Under the pieces are notes generated by a model. It was not told the DNA's origin, made no database searches, and saw only the letters and a list, made by a program, of their open reading frames with translations. Shown here piece after piece: positions 21,311 through 31,822 of a DNA stretch of 64,000 bases. Numbering within the stretch: the first letter of the stretch is position 1; every line of letters begins with the position of its first letter. Origin of the DNA: Salinivibrio costicola subsp. costicola ATCC 33508 = LMG 11651 (GTDB taxonomy: Bacteria > Pseudomonadota > Gammaproteobacteria > Enterobacterales > Vibrionaceae); contig AQOF01000004.1 of assembly GCA_000565345.1 (NCBI GenBank), forward strand, positions 38,296 through 102,295. Reading direction: 5' to 3'. The position numbers and the translations under genes were made by a program.

Positions 21311-22762
21311 TTAGCAGCCTGGGCCGCAATCCATGCAGTGTTTGATCATCTCTGGGCCGAGTTTGAGTTTGGCGTTGACATCACGCAGCGCGGTACGTAC
21401 CCCTTCTTCAATCACTGGGTGATAAAAGGGCATATCCAACATTTGCGAAATGGTCATTTGGTTTTGGTGAGCCCAGGCGAGTAAGTGTGCTAAGTGCTCG
21501 GCGTTCGGCCCAATCATTTCTGCGCCCAAGAAACGCCCTGTGCCTTGCTCGGCATAAACATGCAATAAGCCTTTATTGCGTAGCATGACCCGTGAGCGAC
21601 CTTGTCCCTCAAAGGAAACCACACCGATTTCAAAACAGCCACATGGGCCGAGACGATCGGTAATTGCTTTATAGCTTTCGCCCACCATCGCAATTTGCGG
21701 GTCGGAGAAGACCGCGGATAGCTTGCTACGGCGCAGTCCCGCACGGATATCTTTGCCGCGCCCCGCGTTGTCACCGGCAATTCTGGCTTGGTCAGCCGCT
21801 TCGTGCAGCAGTGGAATTTGGTTGTTAGCATCACCGGCAATAAAAATGTGCGGTGCGGTGGTTTGCAGGGTGTAACTATCGGCAACCGGCACCCCGCGGG
21901 CATCCACTTTGATGCTGGTCGCGTCAAGGTTAAGTTTGTCGACATTGGGGCGACGACCGGTGGCGGCAACCACGTAATCAACCCAACGCAACTGGCTTTC
22001 GCCGTTTTTGTCGCAGTAACGGATTTGGACCTTATCACCTTCACGGATCATCTCTTCAACCTTGGCATCGGCATCGAGATAAAACTCCTCGCTGAAGGTT
22101 TTATCCGCATATGCCATGATATCTGGGTCGGTGAGTGGACCCACTTGGCCGCCGACGCCAAACATAGTCATCTCGACACCGAGGCGGTGTAACGCTTGAC
22201 CCAGTTCAAGGCCAATCACGCCCGGACCAAACACGGCGACCGATTCAGGTAAGTCATCCCATTCGAAAATATCATCGTTAACCACCAAACGATCACCGAG
22301 GTGATTCCAGGCCTCGGGCCAGCTCGGACGCGAGCCGGTCGCAATCACAATGCGGTCAGCATGGATAGTGGTGTGATCGTCAACCATCAAGGTATGATCA
22401 TCGACAAAACGTGCATAGCCATCGATTTTGTCTTGGGCGGGGATGTCGTCGACACTTTCCAATACAAAGCCGACAAAGCGATCACGCTCGCGTTTAACCC
22501 GATCCATTACCTCACGACCATTTATCTCGGTACTTCCGCTTGGGTAGACACCAAAACCGGGCGCTTTGTCGATATGGTGCGCCGCTTCGGCGGCCGCAAT
22601 TAACAGTTTGGATGGCATGCAGCCAACACGTGCACAGGTGGTGCCATACGGGCCGCCTTCAATCATCACCACGCTATCTGTCTGTGCTTTTGCCGCGCGA
22701 TAGGCACCGAGTCCGGCGGTCCCGCCACCAATCACAGCCACATCAACCGTTAATGTCTTCAT
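21311..22762 (-). CDS. Flavin disulfide reductase, dihydrolipoamide dehydrogenase family, with Cys-rich tail
   Basis: Pyridine nucleotide-disulfide oxidoreductase of 483 residues. It has an N-terminal FAD site (VAVIGGGTAGLGAYRAA), the redox pair Cys43/Cys48 in TTCARVGCMPSK, an NAD(P) Rossmann motif (VFGPGVIGLELGQAL), the second FAD motif IFIAGDANN, and the C-terminal His-Glu pair in FYHPVIEEG. It is not the Lpd of the 2-oxoacid dehydrogenase complexes, which are not encoded here. It ends in KHCMDCGPGC, putting Cys476, Cys479 and Cys483 on a flexible tail, as in thioredoxin or mercuric reductases with tail shuttles. It lies 52 bases downstream of the peroxiredoxin-glutaredoxin gene, probably cotranscribed under OxyR. 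The electron acceptor is unknown; the partner Prx is my inference. Confidence 0.85.
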   Translation of the reverse strand: MKTLTVDVAVIGGGTAGLGAYRAAKAQTDSVVMIEGGPYGTTCARVGCMPSKLLIAAAEAAHHIDKAPGFGVYPSGSTEINGREVMDRVKRERDRFVGFVLESVDDIPAQDKIDGYARFVDDHTLMVDDHTTIHADRIVIATGSRPSWPEAWNHLGDRLVVNDDIFEWDDLPESVAVFGPGVIGLELGQALHRLGVEMTMFGVGGQVGPLTDPDIMAYADKTFSEEFYLDADAKVEEMIREGDKVQIRYCDKNGESQLRWVDYVVAATGRRPNVDKLNLDATSIKVDARGVPVADSYTLQTTAPHIFIAGDANNQIPLLHEAADQARIAGDNAGRGKDIRAGLRRSKLSAVFSDPQIAMVGESYKAITDRLGPCGCFEIGVVSFEGQGRSRVMLRNKGLLHVYAEQGTGRFLGAEMIGPNAEHLAHLLAWAHQNQMTISQMLDMPFYHPVIEEGVRTALRDVNAKLKLGPEMIKHCMDCGPGC

Positions 22763-22814
22763 TGCTTTCTCCTGGGAAAATAACGGGCGGCAAGGCTGCC
22801 GCCCAAACAGCGGA

Positions 22815-23546
22815 TTACTGGTTTAGGTAAGTGTCGAGCTCTTCGCTGCCACCGATGTGACGGCCACCGATAAATACTTGTGGCACCGTGGCACGGCCGG
22901 TGACTGCGCGTAAAGAGACCGTGGTGGCATCTTTACCGAGGATGATTTCTTCGAACTGAAGTCCTTCATCGATCAGTGCTTGTTTTGCTTTGGCACAGAA
23001 TGGGCAGCCTGGCTTGCTAAACACGGTGATCGAGTCTTGCAGTTTATGCTCAGGAGCAATATAGCCCAGCATGGTGTCGGCATCAGAGACCTTGAACGGG
23101 TCACCTGGTTCGTTTGGCTCAACAAACATTTTTTCGACCACGCCGTTTTTTACCAGCATGCTGTAGCGCCATGAGCGTTTGCCAAAGCCAAGATCATTTT
23201 TGTCGACCAGCATGTCCATGCCATCGGTGAACTCACCGTTACCATCAGGTAGTACATGGATGTTGTCAGCATCTTGGTCGGCTTTCCATGCGTTCATTAC
23301 AAAGGTGTCATTGACCGAGACACAAACGATGTCATCAACGCCGTGTTGTTGAAAGACAGGGTACAGCTCGTTATAGCGTGGCAGATGCGAAGAAGAACAC
23401 GTCGGGGTGAACGCGCCTGGCAGGCTGAACACAATGACGGTTTTGTTGGCAAAGATGTCATCGCTGGTCACGTCTTTCCACTGATCGCCTTCGCGAGTGC
23501 GGAAGGTTACTTGTGGTACTGGCTGGCCTTCTTTGGTTGCTGTCAT
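22815..23546 (-). CDS. Hybrid peroxiredoxin-glutaredoxin (hyPrx5)
   Basis: Thiol peroxidase that reduces H2O2 and alkyl hydroperoxides. The N-terminal Prx5 domain has the peroxidatic Cys50 in [14 protein letters not shown]. The C-terminal glutaredoxin domain has C181-P-F-C184 and the glutathione-binding [14 protein letters not shown]. The two are fused in one 243-residue chain, as in Haemophilus and Vibrio, so electrons come from glutathione through the fused Grx. It is divergent from oxyR over a clear OxyR site, and cotranscribed with the flavin reductase downstream. No frame defect. Confidence 0.93.
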   Translation of the reverse strand: MTATKEGQPVPQVTFRTREGDQWKDVTSDDIFANKTVIVFSLPGAFTPTCSSSHLPRYNELYPVFQQHGVDDIVCVSVNDTFVMNAWKADQDADNIHVLPDGNGEFTDGMDMLVDKNDLGFGKRSWRYSMLVKNGVVEKMFVEPNEPGDPFKVSDADTMLGYIAPEHKLQDSITVFSKPGCPFCAKAKQALIDEGLQFEEIILGKDATTVSLRAVTGRATVPQVFIGGRHIGGSEELDTYLNQ

Positions 23547-23643
23547 GAATCGTTCCTTTTGTTTTCAATTAAAGTTGTTAAGCGAGAAGTGACTCGCTGT
23601 GTTTTGATGGGTCTAGTATTGCTAAATAAGATTGATAGCTCTA

Positions 23644-23680
23644 ATCGCTTGATGCTATGGTTTTGATAGTTATCCCCTAT
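23644..23680. promoter_or_regulatory. OxyR binding site between hyPrx5 and oxyR
   Basis: ATCG-N7-CTAT-N7-ATAG-N7-CTAT matches the OxyR tetrad ATAG-N7-CTAT-N7-ATAG-N7-CTAT at 15 of 16 specified bases with perfect spacing. It ends 13 bases before the oxyR ATG, placed for autorepression of oxyR and activation of the divergent peroxidase. Confidence 0.85.
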
Positions 23681-23693
23681 AGAAGAGACAACG

Positions 23694-24602
23694 ATGAACA
23701 TTCGTGACTTGGAGTATTTGGTTGCGTTGGCTGAACACCGACATTTTCGCAAAGCCGCTGAGGCTTGCTTTGTCAGCCAGCCGACCTTGAGTGGCCAAAT
23801 TCGTAAACTGGAGGATGAACTCGGCGTCAGCTTACTTGAGCGTACCAGTCGTCGGGTTTTGTTCACCGATGCCGGTATGAGGTTAGTACAGCAAGCACGT
23901 AACGTATTGCGGGAAGTCACAATTTTAACCGAATTGGCCAGTGAGCAAGGTGAAAGTATGACCGGCCCCCTACATATTGGTTTTATTCCCACCGTGGGGC
24001 CGTATCTATTACCCAAAATCATTCCGATGTTGCGAGATTGTTTCCCAGATTTAGAGCTGTTTATTCATGAGGGACAAACCCAGCAACTGGTTCAGCAGTT
24101 GGAAGAAGGAAAGCTCGATTGCGTTATCCTGGCCTCTGTCGAAGAAACACAGCACCTTAAAGAGCTGCCACTCTATGATGAGCCGATGTTGCTTGCGGTC
24201 AACGAAAAGCACCGGTTGGCGGAATGTGCTGAAGTTGCGCTTGATGTGTTAGACGGGGAAACCTTGTTGATGCTGGGCGATGGCCACTGTTTGCGCGATC
24301 AAGCCATGGGCTTTTGTTTTAAAGTCGGTGCGCAAGAGGATCAACGTTTCCGCGCGACCAGTCTAGAAACGTTACGCAACATGGTGGCCGCAGGAAGTGG
24401 GATTACCTTATTGCCTCAGCTGTCCGTGCCTGCCGATAAACGCGATGGTGTGGTGTATATACCCATTACGTCACCGACGCCGTCGCGACAAATCACGCTC
24501 GATTATCGCCCTGGCTCGCCGCTACGAGGACGATATGAACAGCTTGCGGACGCCATTGGTGGCCAGATGACCGCGATAATGAGCGGCTTAAATCACCGCT
24601 AA
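23694..24602 (+). CDS. oxyR: OxyR, peroxide-sensing LysR-type regulator
   Basis: LysR-family activator of the peroxide response. It is 302 residues, with an N-terminal winged helix (RDLEYLVALAEHRHFRKAAE, residues 4-23). The redox cysteines are at exactly the E. coli positions, Cys199 in GDGHCLRDQ and Cys208 in AMGFCF, so peroxide sensing by disulfide formation should be conserved. It is divergent from hyPrx5. The start is ATG 23694, with an AGAAGAG site. Intact. Confidence 0.97.
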   Translation: MNIRDLEYLVALAEHRHFRKAAEACFVSQPTLSGQIRKLEDELGVSLLERTSRRVLFTDAGMRLVQQARNVLREVTILTELASEQGESMTGPLHIGFIPTVGPYLLPKIIPMLRDCFPDLELFIHEGQTQQLVQQLEEGKLDCVILASVEETQHLKELPLYDEPMLLAVNEKHRLAECAEVALDVLDGETLLMLGDGHCLRDQAMGFCFKVGAQEDQRFRATSLETLRNMVAAGSGITLLPQLSVPADKRDGVVYIPITSPTPSRQITLDYRPGSPLRGRYEQLADAIGGQMTAIMSGLNHR

Positions 24603-24670
24603 CACAAGATACTGGCATTGAGGGGACAACGCCCACGGATGTGGGCGTTGTGGTTTAAGCGTTTATCGAG

Positions 24671-27167
24671 TTAAAACAAGGATTCCGTGCTGGACTCGTA
24701 AATGTTGCCATCTGACTGATCCGATACATATTCTGTCGGCTCGGTGCCTTTGATAAAGTACTCAAACATCGAGGTATGATCGGTTTTTCTTGTCAGCAGT
24801 CCGGTCTCGCGATCGATCCGTACTTTGACTATGCCGGACGGCACCACTTTATTTTGCTCTGGTACATCCGCAAGAGCATGCTGCATAAAGTCAATCCAAG
24901 CAGGTTCTGCGGTTTTCGCGCCAGATTCCGCCCCATAAATCGGTTGGCGCTCGTCGCCTAAATTAGCATTGCGAGTGGTGCGACCGAGTTCACGCGAATG
25001 ATCATCAAAGCCAACCCAAACCGTGGTGACGATACCTGGGCCATAGCCAGTGTACCAAGTGTCTTTGGAGTCATTGGTGGTCCCGGTTTTACCACCGATA
25101 TCGCGACGTTTAAGCGCTTGAGCGCGCCAGCCCGTGCCGTTCCAACCGGTGCCATAACGCCAATCGCCGCCGCCCCAAATGTTGCTTTGCATCATTTCGC
25201 GCACCAAGAACGCATTTTGTTCATCAATCACTTGCTTGGCATTGCGCGGTGTTGGTTGGTCACTGCCATTGTCCGTCAATAAGTTTTGCTCATTAAACGG
25301 GTCAGCCTTTTCCGGTTTGCGCTCACAGTGGTCGCATATAACCGGTGGGTTGGCACGATAGATCTCCGCTCCAAAGGGGGTTTCGACCCGATCAATGATA
25401 AAGGCTCCATAAAATAGCCGCCATTGGCAAACACGCTAAAGCCTTGTGCCATTTCGACGGGGGTTAAGCTGCCTGCCCCCAGAGCAATCGCTTCAGCGCG
25501 CGGTAGGTCGTCACGTTGGAAACCAAAACGCGTGAGGAAGTCCAGCGTATCGTCGAGCCCCACTCGGCGGAGTACTCGCACCGCCATGACGTTTTTCGAC
25601 TGGGCTAATCCCAATCGGGCGCGCGTCGGGCCGGCATAGCGTGGCGGTGAGTTTTTAGGACGCCATGCCACCCCTTGGCTGCGATCCCAACGGTTAATGG
25701 GCGCGTCATTGATAAGGCTGGCTAGCGTCATTCCCTCATTGACTGCGGCGGAGTAAATAAATGGCTTGATACTTGAGCCCACTTGGCGAACTGACTGTGT
25801 GGCACGGTTAAACTTGGAGTGGACAAAGTTAAACCCACCGACCAAGGCTTTGATTGCCCCCGTTGACGGAGACATAGAAACTAAGGCCGTATTGGTGGTA
25901 GGTACTTGCGCCAAATGCCAGCTGTCATTGACGCGACGAATAAACACTTGCTGGCCACTGGCGAGGAACTCGTCAGCACGTTTGGGCGCTGGGCCTTGGC
26001 GACTATCAGTAATATAAGGTCGCGCCCAGTCTAGCCCTTTCCAAGGCAGTTCGATTTCACGGCCATTGGGCCAATAACCTGAGCCGATTGCGCTTGGACA
26101 TCGGTCACGACCGCAGGCTCCAAGGGGCCGTAACTGGGTTGCTTGGCAAGGTGATCAACAATACGTTGATGTTGCCAGCGTTCGCTAGGTGCTTGCCAAA
26201 GCGTGGCTACTGGACCACGAAAACCATGGCGTCTGTCATAGGCGAGGATATTCTCTATGGCGGCGTGATTGGCCGCGCGCTGCATATCCGCATCCACACT
26301 GGTGAAAATACGTACCCCTGAGGTGTAGGCATCATCGCCAAGCGCATCGACCGCCCAAGCCCTGGCCATTTCAGCAACATAGGGTGCTGAGAGTTCTATT
26401 TCGGCGCCATGGTAGCTGGCGACAATAGGCTCATTTTTCGCTTGCTGGTATTCCGCATTAGAAATGTAGCCCTCATTCAACATCCGGCCGAGCACTACGT
26501 TCCGTCGCTCGGTTGAGCGTGAAAGCGAGTAAAGTGGGTTCATGGTGGAGGGCGCTTTGGGTAACCCCACGATCACGGCCATTTCGCTTAAGGTCAGTTG
26601 ATCTAAGGTTTTGCCAAAATACACGTGCGCGGCTGCCCCTACGCCATAAGAGCGATACCCCAAGAAGACTTTGTTGAAATAGAGCTCAAGGATCTCTTCT
26701 TTACTGAGCAATTGTTCGATATGCACCGCGATAAAAATTTCTTTTATCTTGCGCATAATTCGCTTTTCGTTGGTCAGGAAGAAGTTTCGTGCCAGCTGTT
26801 GGGTGATGGTGCTGGCACCTTGCTTGGCACTGCCAGACATGGCGACAACCGCCGCGGCACGAACAATACCAATAGGATCAATGCCTGGGTGTTGATAAAA
26901 GCGGCTATCTTCGGTGGCAATTAAGGCATCAATCATGGGTTGAGGTATATCCTCGAGTTTGACTGGAATACGCCGTTTTTCGCCGAATTGCGAGATTAAC
27001 TCACCATCTGCGCTATAGACCTGCATCGGAGTTTGTAGCTCAACATCTTGCAATGTCGCCACATCGGGGAGGTCGGGTTTCACATAAAGGTAAAACCCAA
27101 AGATTGTTGTGACTCCAAGCACTGTGCAAACCAGTGCAAAGATAAGCAAACGCTTTATGAACTTCAC
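24671..27167 (-). CDS. mrcA: MrcA, penicillin-binding protein 1A (two frameshifts)
   Basis: Bifunctional inner-membrane peptidoglycan synthase. It has an N-terminal anchor (about residues 5-27), a GT51 glycosyltransferase domain (ATEDSRFYQHPGID, GASTITQQLARNFFL), an OB-like insert, and a transpeptidase domain with SSIK (catalytic Ser), SKN and KTGTT. Breaks lie at 26068-26070 (one C missing on the coding strand; it should read GPNGREIELPWKG) and 25400-25402 (one T missing; EPFIIDRVETPFG). Restored length is 832 residues. The middle and C-terminal parts are in frame with each other after the second repair, so there are only two errors. It is divergent from pilM, as throughout the gammaproteobacteria. 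Confidence 0.93.
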
Positions 27168-27308
27168 CTGAGATTTCCCGTTTCGTTGCCGTTTAGCCGT
27201 TTAATAATCATACGTGAGTAGTATAAAGGCACCAGCATAAAAAATAACCCGTGATGAGGACAGTTTTGTAAATACTGACCTTACTCTGACGTTGGAGCCT
27301 AACACGAA

Positions 27309-28220
27309 ATGATTCCAAGTTCGGCAGTTTTAGGTATCGCTTTGGGCCAAACGGAAAGCCACGCGATTGCGCTATGCCTGTCCTCTTCATCCCTCAAGGT
27401 TTCCGGGCATCATATCTTGACCGCTGGTGATGAAGACACCCTGACAACCACGATGAAAACGCTCAAAGACGCACTATTGAGCCGAGTATCCTGGTATCAA
27501 CGTTTGTCACCGAGTGTGGTGGTAGGCGTTGAGGATGACACCGTGATCAGTAAGACCCTGATGGCAGCCGATGTGGATGATCCTCTCGAGCAGGAAGCCG
27601 TGGTCGGACAAGCATTAGGCATGGCGCTCAATATGGAAATTAGTGGTCTTTTCTTCGATTTCACCAAACAGCATGCGTTGAACCATCAGCCAGGACAGGC
27701 GCAGTACCAGGTAGTGGCCTGTCGCCAACAGACACTCACGCCAATACTTTCGGCGTTGAAAGACGTGGGATTAAAGGTAAGTGTTGTCGATACGCAGCAG
27801 CATGGGCTGCAAGCAGTTTATGATGCGTTGATAGGTCACTACCAACCACAGACTTCACCGCTATGGCTACATCTTGATGCCGGCAAGTTGACGGCGGTGC
27901 GCGCGTTATCCGATGGCGGGCTGTACCAACAATCTTTGACCGTCGCAATGCCGCTAGGAGGATCTGGCTCAGAAGGCGAGGCAACGGCGTCCTCTCACGT
28001 TCTACAACAACATTTGGATCATGCCTATCAACGCGTGGAGAGCGAACACGCGGTGCCTATCTCAACCCTATGGCTAAGCGGTCACTGGCCCAGCGACATT
28101 CTCTGCCCCTCATCTGCACAAGTGTGTTTATTCAACCTGGCGAACCCTTTGGCGCGCCCTCTCTAGCCTCATGCTTGCTCGGCGCTTGGGCTTGCGCTCC
28201 GAGGAGCGGGCGGTTCATGA
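27309..28220 (+). CDS. pilM: PilM, type IV pilus inner-membrane assembly ATPase-like protein (internal TAG)
   Basis: Actin-like cytoplasmic component of the PilMNOP alignment complex for type IV pili. The reading frame meets a TAG at 28164-28166 (codon 286), but the same frame goes on for 17 codons (PHACSALGLALRGAGGS) to a TGA at 28218-28220 that overlaps the pilN ATG as ATGA. The SALGLALR string is typical of PilM C-termini, so the true end is probably 28220 and the TAG a base error (for example from CAG) or a recent mutation. The N-terminus (AVLGIALGQTESHAIAL) is FtsA/PilM-like but divergent. ATG 27309. Confidence 0.85.
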
Positions 28221-28795
28221 GGATTAACTTACTCCCCTGGCGCGCGCAAGTGCAACGTCGACAGGCACGCCATTTTATCCTGCAAACCCTTGTGGTTGTG
28301 GGGAGCGCACTGATCATCGGAATGGGATTCATCCAGTGGCAGCATTATCAGATAGCGGGGCAGCAACACCGTAATCAACAACTTGAACAAGGCATCACGC
28401 AGTTTAAACAAACCTTAGTGCGCTTTGAGCAACAAGACACTAAACGTCGCGCCTTGCAATCACGGCTCGGGTTGGTCAATCAACTGCAAAGACAGCGTAA
28501 TAATGTCACTGAGGTGCTCAACTTTATACCGACGGTGATGCCTGCTGGTGCCTATTTAACCCGGTTGGCACAACAAAAAGGCCATATCCGTTTAGAAGGG
28601 TGGGTGAATTCAAACGCAGAGCTCGCGCGTTTGCTGGCCGCGTTGGAAGCGCAGCAAGCGGTAGAGGGGCTCGATATCGATACCGTAGTGACGGGTGATC
28701 ACACCGTCGGGCCCAATAAACGGTTTCGACTGAGCTTTTCACTGACACACTATGTTTCCCCCCAATTACCGGAGCGCGAGGAGGGCGAACAGTGA
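28217..28795 (+). CDS. pilN: PilN, type IV pilus assembly protein
   Basis: Bitopic inner-membrane protein whose N-terminal tail binds PilM. The start at ATG 28217 gives MRINLLPWRA, the conserved PilM-binding motif (INLLPWR). One membrane segment (about residues 23-43) is followed by a periplasmic coiled coil (Gln-rich, about 50-90) and a ferredoxin-like domain. The length is 192. Start and stop overlap its neighbours (ATGA with pilM, TGATG with pilO), indicating translational coupling. Confidence 0.94.
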   Translation: MRINLLPWRAQVQRRQARHFILQTLVVVGSALIIGMGFIQWQHYQIAGQQHRNQQLEQGITQFKQTLVRFEQQDTKRRALQSRLGLVNQLQRQRNNVTEVLNFIPTVMPAGAYLTRLAQQKGHIRLEGWVNSNAELARLLAALEAQQAVEGLDIDTVVTGDHTVGPNKRFRLSFSLTHYVSPQLPEREEGEQ

Positions 28796-29400
28796 TGGAT
28801 TCGATGGCATGGGAGTGGCGACGACTACCGTTTGCGCCTTGGTCGGTAAAGCTGAGTTTATGGGGTGCTTTACTGACAGTGATGGGGTATGTCGGCTGGT
28901 TAGGCGCTGGACAGCCAAATCAAGCGACCTTGCTTGATGCTCACCGGCAAGAGTCTCAACTGAAAGCACGTTATCGGCAGTTAGCGCATGAGGTGGCTGC
29001 GTTACCCGATGTCCAGGCGCAAATAGAGACGCTTAATCAACGCTACGCAAGACTGATTCAGCAATTGCCTGAGGAAGAAGAGCTCGCGGGCCTGCTTGCT
29101 GGTGTGAACGAGGTGGGGATGCGTCACCAGTTGCAGTTTGAAACGCTCGCATGGCAGCCGAGAAAGCAAGGAAGCTGGCTAGACGCCATTCCAATCAACA
29201 TTGTCCTTGAAGGGCAGTATCGAGATATTGGCGCGTTCAGTGCCGATATCGCCGCGATGACTCGCTTAGTGTCATTGCAGGACTTTGTCCTCGCGCGCGA
29301 GACCGAACAGCCGCCGTCTGCAGCGCCATTGCAATTTTCGGTGTCTGCGACGACGTATCGCTATACCGGCCGCCCCGCGCTCAATCAACCCACAAACTAG
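28795..29400 (+). CDS. pilO: PilO, type IV pilus assembly protein
   Basis: Partner of PilN in the periplasmic alignment complex. It has one membrane segment near residues 21-40, a coiled coil (about 50-90), then the PilO domain (LPEEEELAGLLAGVNEVGMRHQL, about residues 90-115, and a GQYRDIGAFSADIA motif). About 201 residues. The ATG at 28795 overlaps the pilN stop. Confidence 0.94.
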   Translation: MDSMAWEWRRLPFAPWSVKLSLWGALLTVMGYVGWLGAGQPNQATLLDAHRQESQLKARYRQLAHEVAALPDVQAQIETLNQRYARLIQQLPEEEELAGLLAGVNEVGMRHQLQFETLAWQPRKQGSWLDAIPINIVLEGQYRDIGAFSADIAAMTRLVSLQDFVLARETEQPPSAAPLQFSVSATTYRYTGRPALNQPTN

Positions 29401-29408
29401 GACGCGTC

Positions 29409-29921
29409 ATGTTAAGAGCCAGTGTATTTGTGTTGATCGTGATCTTGAGTGGTTGTCAAAAAACGGATGATGACATTCATCAGTTTATGCGCCAGGTGCA
29501 AGCACAAGCGACGGTTACCGCGACACGCATGCCGCCGCCTAGTGTTTATCAACCTGTCCCCTTTGCAAAAGAAGCGCGCGATCCATTTGTTCTATCGGTC
29601 GCAGCAGACCCACAACGGATGTCTCCTGGTGATTGCTGGCAACCGGCCTTGCATTGGCGTGACAGTCCGCTTTCAACCTTACCTTTAGCACAACTTGAAA
29701 TGAAAGGAAGCCTCACTAAAGGGGGGCAAAAACAGGCACTCATTGCTTTGCCGAATGGGATGGTCAAGCAAGTCGCACGTGGCGACCGGCTTGGTGAACA
29801 CCACGGCCGAGTGATGGCGGTGACGCGTGATCATGTCGCGATAAACCAGGCACTACCTGATGGTTTAGGATGCTGGCAGCAACGGACCGTGACGCTTTCA
29901 ATCGAACCTAACCTGTCGTAA
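29409..29921 (+). CDS. pilP: PilP, type IV pilus assembly lipoprotein
   Basis: Lipoprotein linking the PilNO complex to the PilQ secretin. The signal peptide ends in the lipobox LSGC, with Cys16 as the lipidation site. The HR/PilP beta domain (PLAQLEMKGSL, ALIALPNGMVKQVARGDRLG) occupies the C-terminal half. It is 170 residues and intact. pilQ follows after 12 bases. Confidence 0.94.
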   Translation: MLRASVFVLIVILSGCQKTDDDIHQFMRQVQAQATVTATRMPPPSVYQPVPFAKEARDPFVLSVAADPQRMSPGDCWQPALHWRDSPLSTLPLAQLEMKGSLTKGGQKQALIALPNGMVKQVARGDRLGEHHGRVMAVTRDHVAINQALPDGLGCWQQRTVTLSIEPNLS

Positions 29922-29933
29922 AGGATAACTGTT

Positions 29934-31678
29934 ATGATGATTTTCGCGGCGTATAACGCCCGATATACCTTATACCGTGGTCGCTTGTGCGCGTGGCGCT
30001 GATCGTGGTGTGTTTTATGGTCGCGTCCGCTCAGGCTGCGGAGATGACAACCTTGAGCCAGTTGCAGTTAACCCGCTCTGCTCAGGGAGAGGCGCAACTG
30101 ATTTTGGGCTTCGACAGCCCTGCGATCATGGCGGATTTTCGTCAGCCCAGCGCCGATCAACTCCATATCCGATTACCGCAGGTAACGATTAAACCGTCAT
30201 TAATGAAGCGGATCGATACCCAAGACAGGGATTCGGCAATTACGGCGATCGATGTGTCGCAATCCTCTGGACACGCAAAAATTTATCTGCAAGCGGCGCA
30301 AGCGATCGCCTTTGATTACCATCAACAAAAACAACAGTTAGTGGTAACCATACAAGCCACCGAACCGACGACACCTGCATCCTTTGATCCGAATGCACCG
30401 ATATCGATCAACTTCCAAGACATTCCAGTTCGTGCTGTGCTCCAACTGATTGCCGAGCAAAATCAGTTTAATTTAGTCACCTCAGACAGTGTTCAGGGCA
30501 ATATCACCATGCGGATTGACGGTGTGCCTTGGCAAGACGTGTTAGAGGTTATCTTAAGAGTGAAAGGGTTGGACAAGCGTCAACGTGGCGAGGTGATGCT
30601 TGTTGCCCCTCGTCGAGAGCTGATGGCGCAAGAAAAGCAGGATTTGGAAATGGCGCAGCAAGCAGAAACCGTGTTGCCGCTATCGTCGGCGGTTATCACG
30701 GTAAATTATGCCAAAGCCAGCGAGGTAGCCGCATTAATTCGCGGTCAAACGCAAGGCGTGAGCTTGTTATCTCCAAGGGGGGCGGTGTCGCTGGATGAGC
30801 GGACCAATGCGATCATCATTCGCGATATTGACAAGAACATTGATCGTATCCGCACCTTGGTTCAGCACCTCGATGTGCCGGTTAAGCAGGTGGAAATCGA
30901 AGCGCGTATTGTCACGGTAGAGCAAGGTTCGGTCGACGAGCTTGGCGTACGTTGGGGGCTTTTGAATCGCAACGGCTCAACCACGGTGGGATCGTCGGTC
31001 GAAGGGAATATCATGTGGGATAGCGATTTGGCGCAGCAAGGCCCTGACAGCCTAAATGAAGCCGCCGGTGAGGGGAGGAGTATTGGTGATTTCCTCAATG
31101 TTAATTTAGCTGCAGTCAATCCTTCTGCCTCGAGCATGGCCTTTCAAGTGGCTAAGTTAGGCAACGATTTACTGCTCGATTTGGAGCTTTCTGCGCTCGA
31201 GAGCGAACGAAAAGCCGAAGTGGTCTCGAGCCCAAGATTAATCACTACCAATAAAAAAGCCGCCTATATTGAACAAGGGACGGAGTTGCCCTATTTAGAA
31301 GCCTCTTCCAGTGGGGCGGTGGCCGTCTCTTTTAAGAAAGCGGTGTTGAGTTTGTCGGTCACGCCTCAGATCACGCCGGATAATACGTTGGTGCTGGATT
31401 TAAAGCTGACCCAAGATATGCCGGAAAAGTCGGTCGTGGCCGGAAAAGGTGAGGCGATGTCGATCAATACCAAACGGGTCAATACCCAAGTCTTGGCGCG
31501 GAATGGCGAAACCGTGGTCTTAGGTGGCATTTTTCAGCACACGATGATCAACAAAGAAACCAAAGTGCCTCTCCTTGGGGATATTCCCTTGCTCGGAGGT
31601 TTGTTTCGACATCAGTTAAAAGACCATGCAAAACGCGAACTTCTGATCTTTGTGACCCCTAAAATCGTCACAGGGTAG
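29934..31678 (+). CDS. pilQ: PilQ, type IV pilus secretin (frameshift or unusual start at 5' end)
   Basis: Outer-membrane secretin through which the pilus and, in competent vibrios, DNA pass. Domains in order: signal peptide, one AMIN-type domain (about residues 25-115), STN/secretin N (INFQDIPVRAVLQLIAEQNQFN), NolW repeat, and secretin C domain (VLSLSVTPQITPDNTLVLDL, VPLLGDIPLLGGLFR). The long frame opens only at GTG 29987, which has no ribosome site. The ATG at 29934 has AAGGA eight bases upstream but is one frame off. One missing base near 29983-29991 would join them into a signal peptide with a basic N-region ending at AQA. I use 29934 as the likely start. Confidence 0.92.
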
Positions 31679-31822
31679 GTTAGGTGTTGCCAAAGGGGTC
31701 ACTGTCCTGAGATAATTTTTAATCTGATCACGAAATATCTGTGAGGAATTGGCGCCTCGGGCTTTTTACATTAAGCCTGCGGGCGGTGTTGTCTTATTTA
31801 ACCGCGCGTAAAATTGCTTAAA

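Noticed and set aside
28164..28166. Readthrough or recoding (pyrrolysine-type) of the pilM TAG
   Set aside because: No recoding machinery or context is visible, and a single base error is the simpler explanation.
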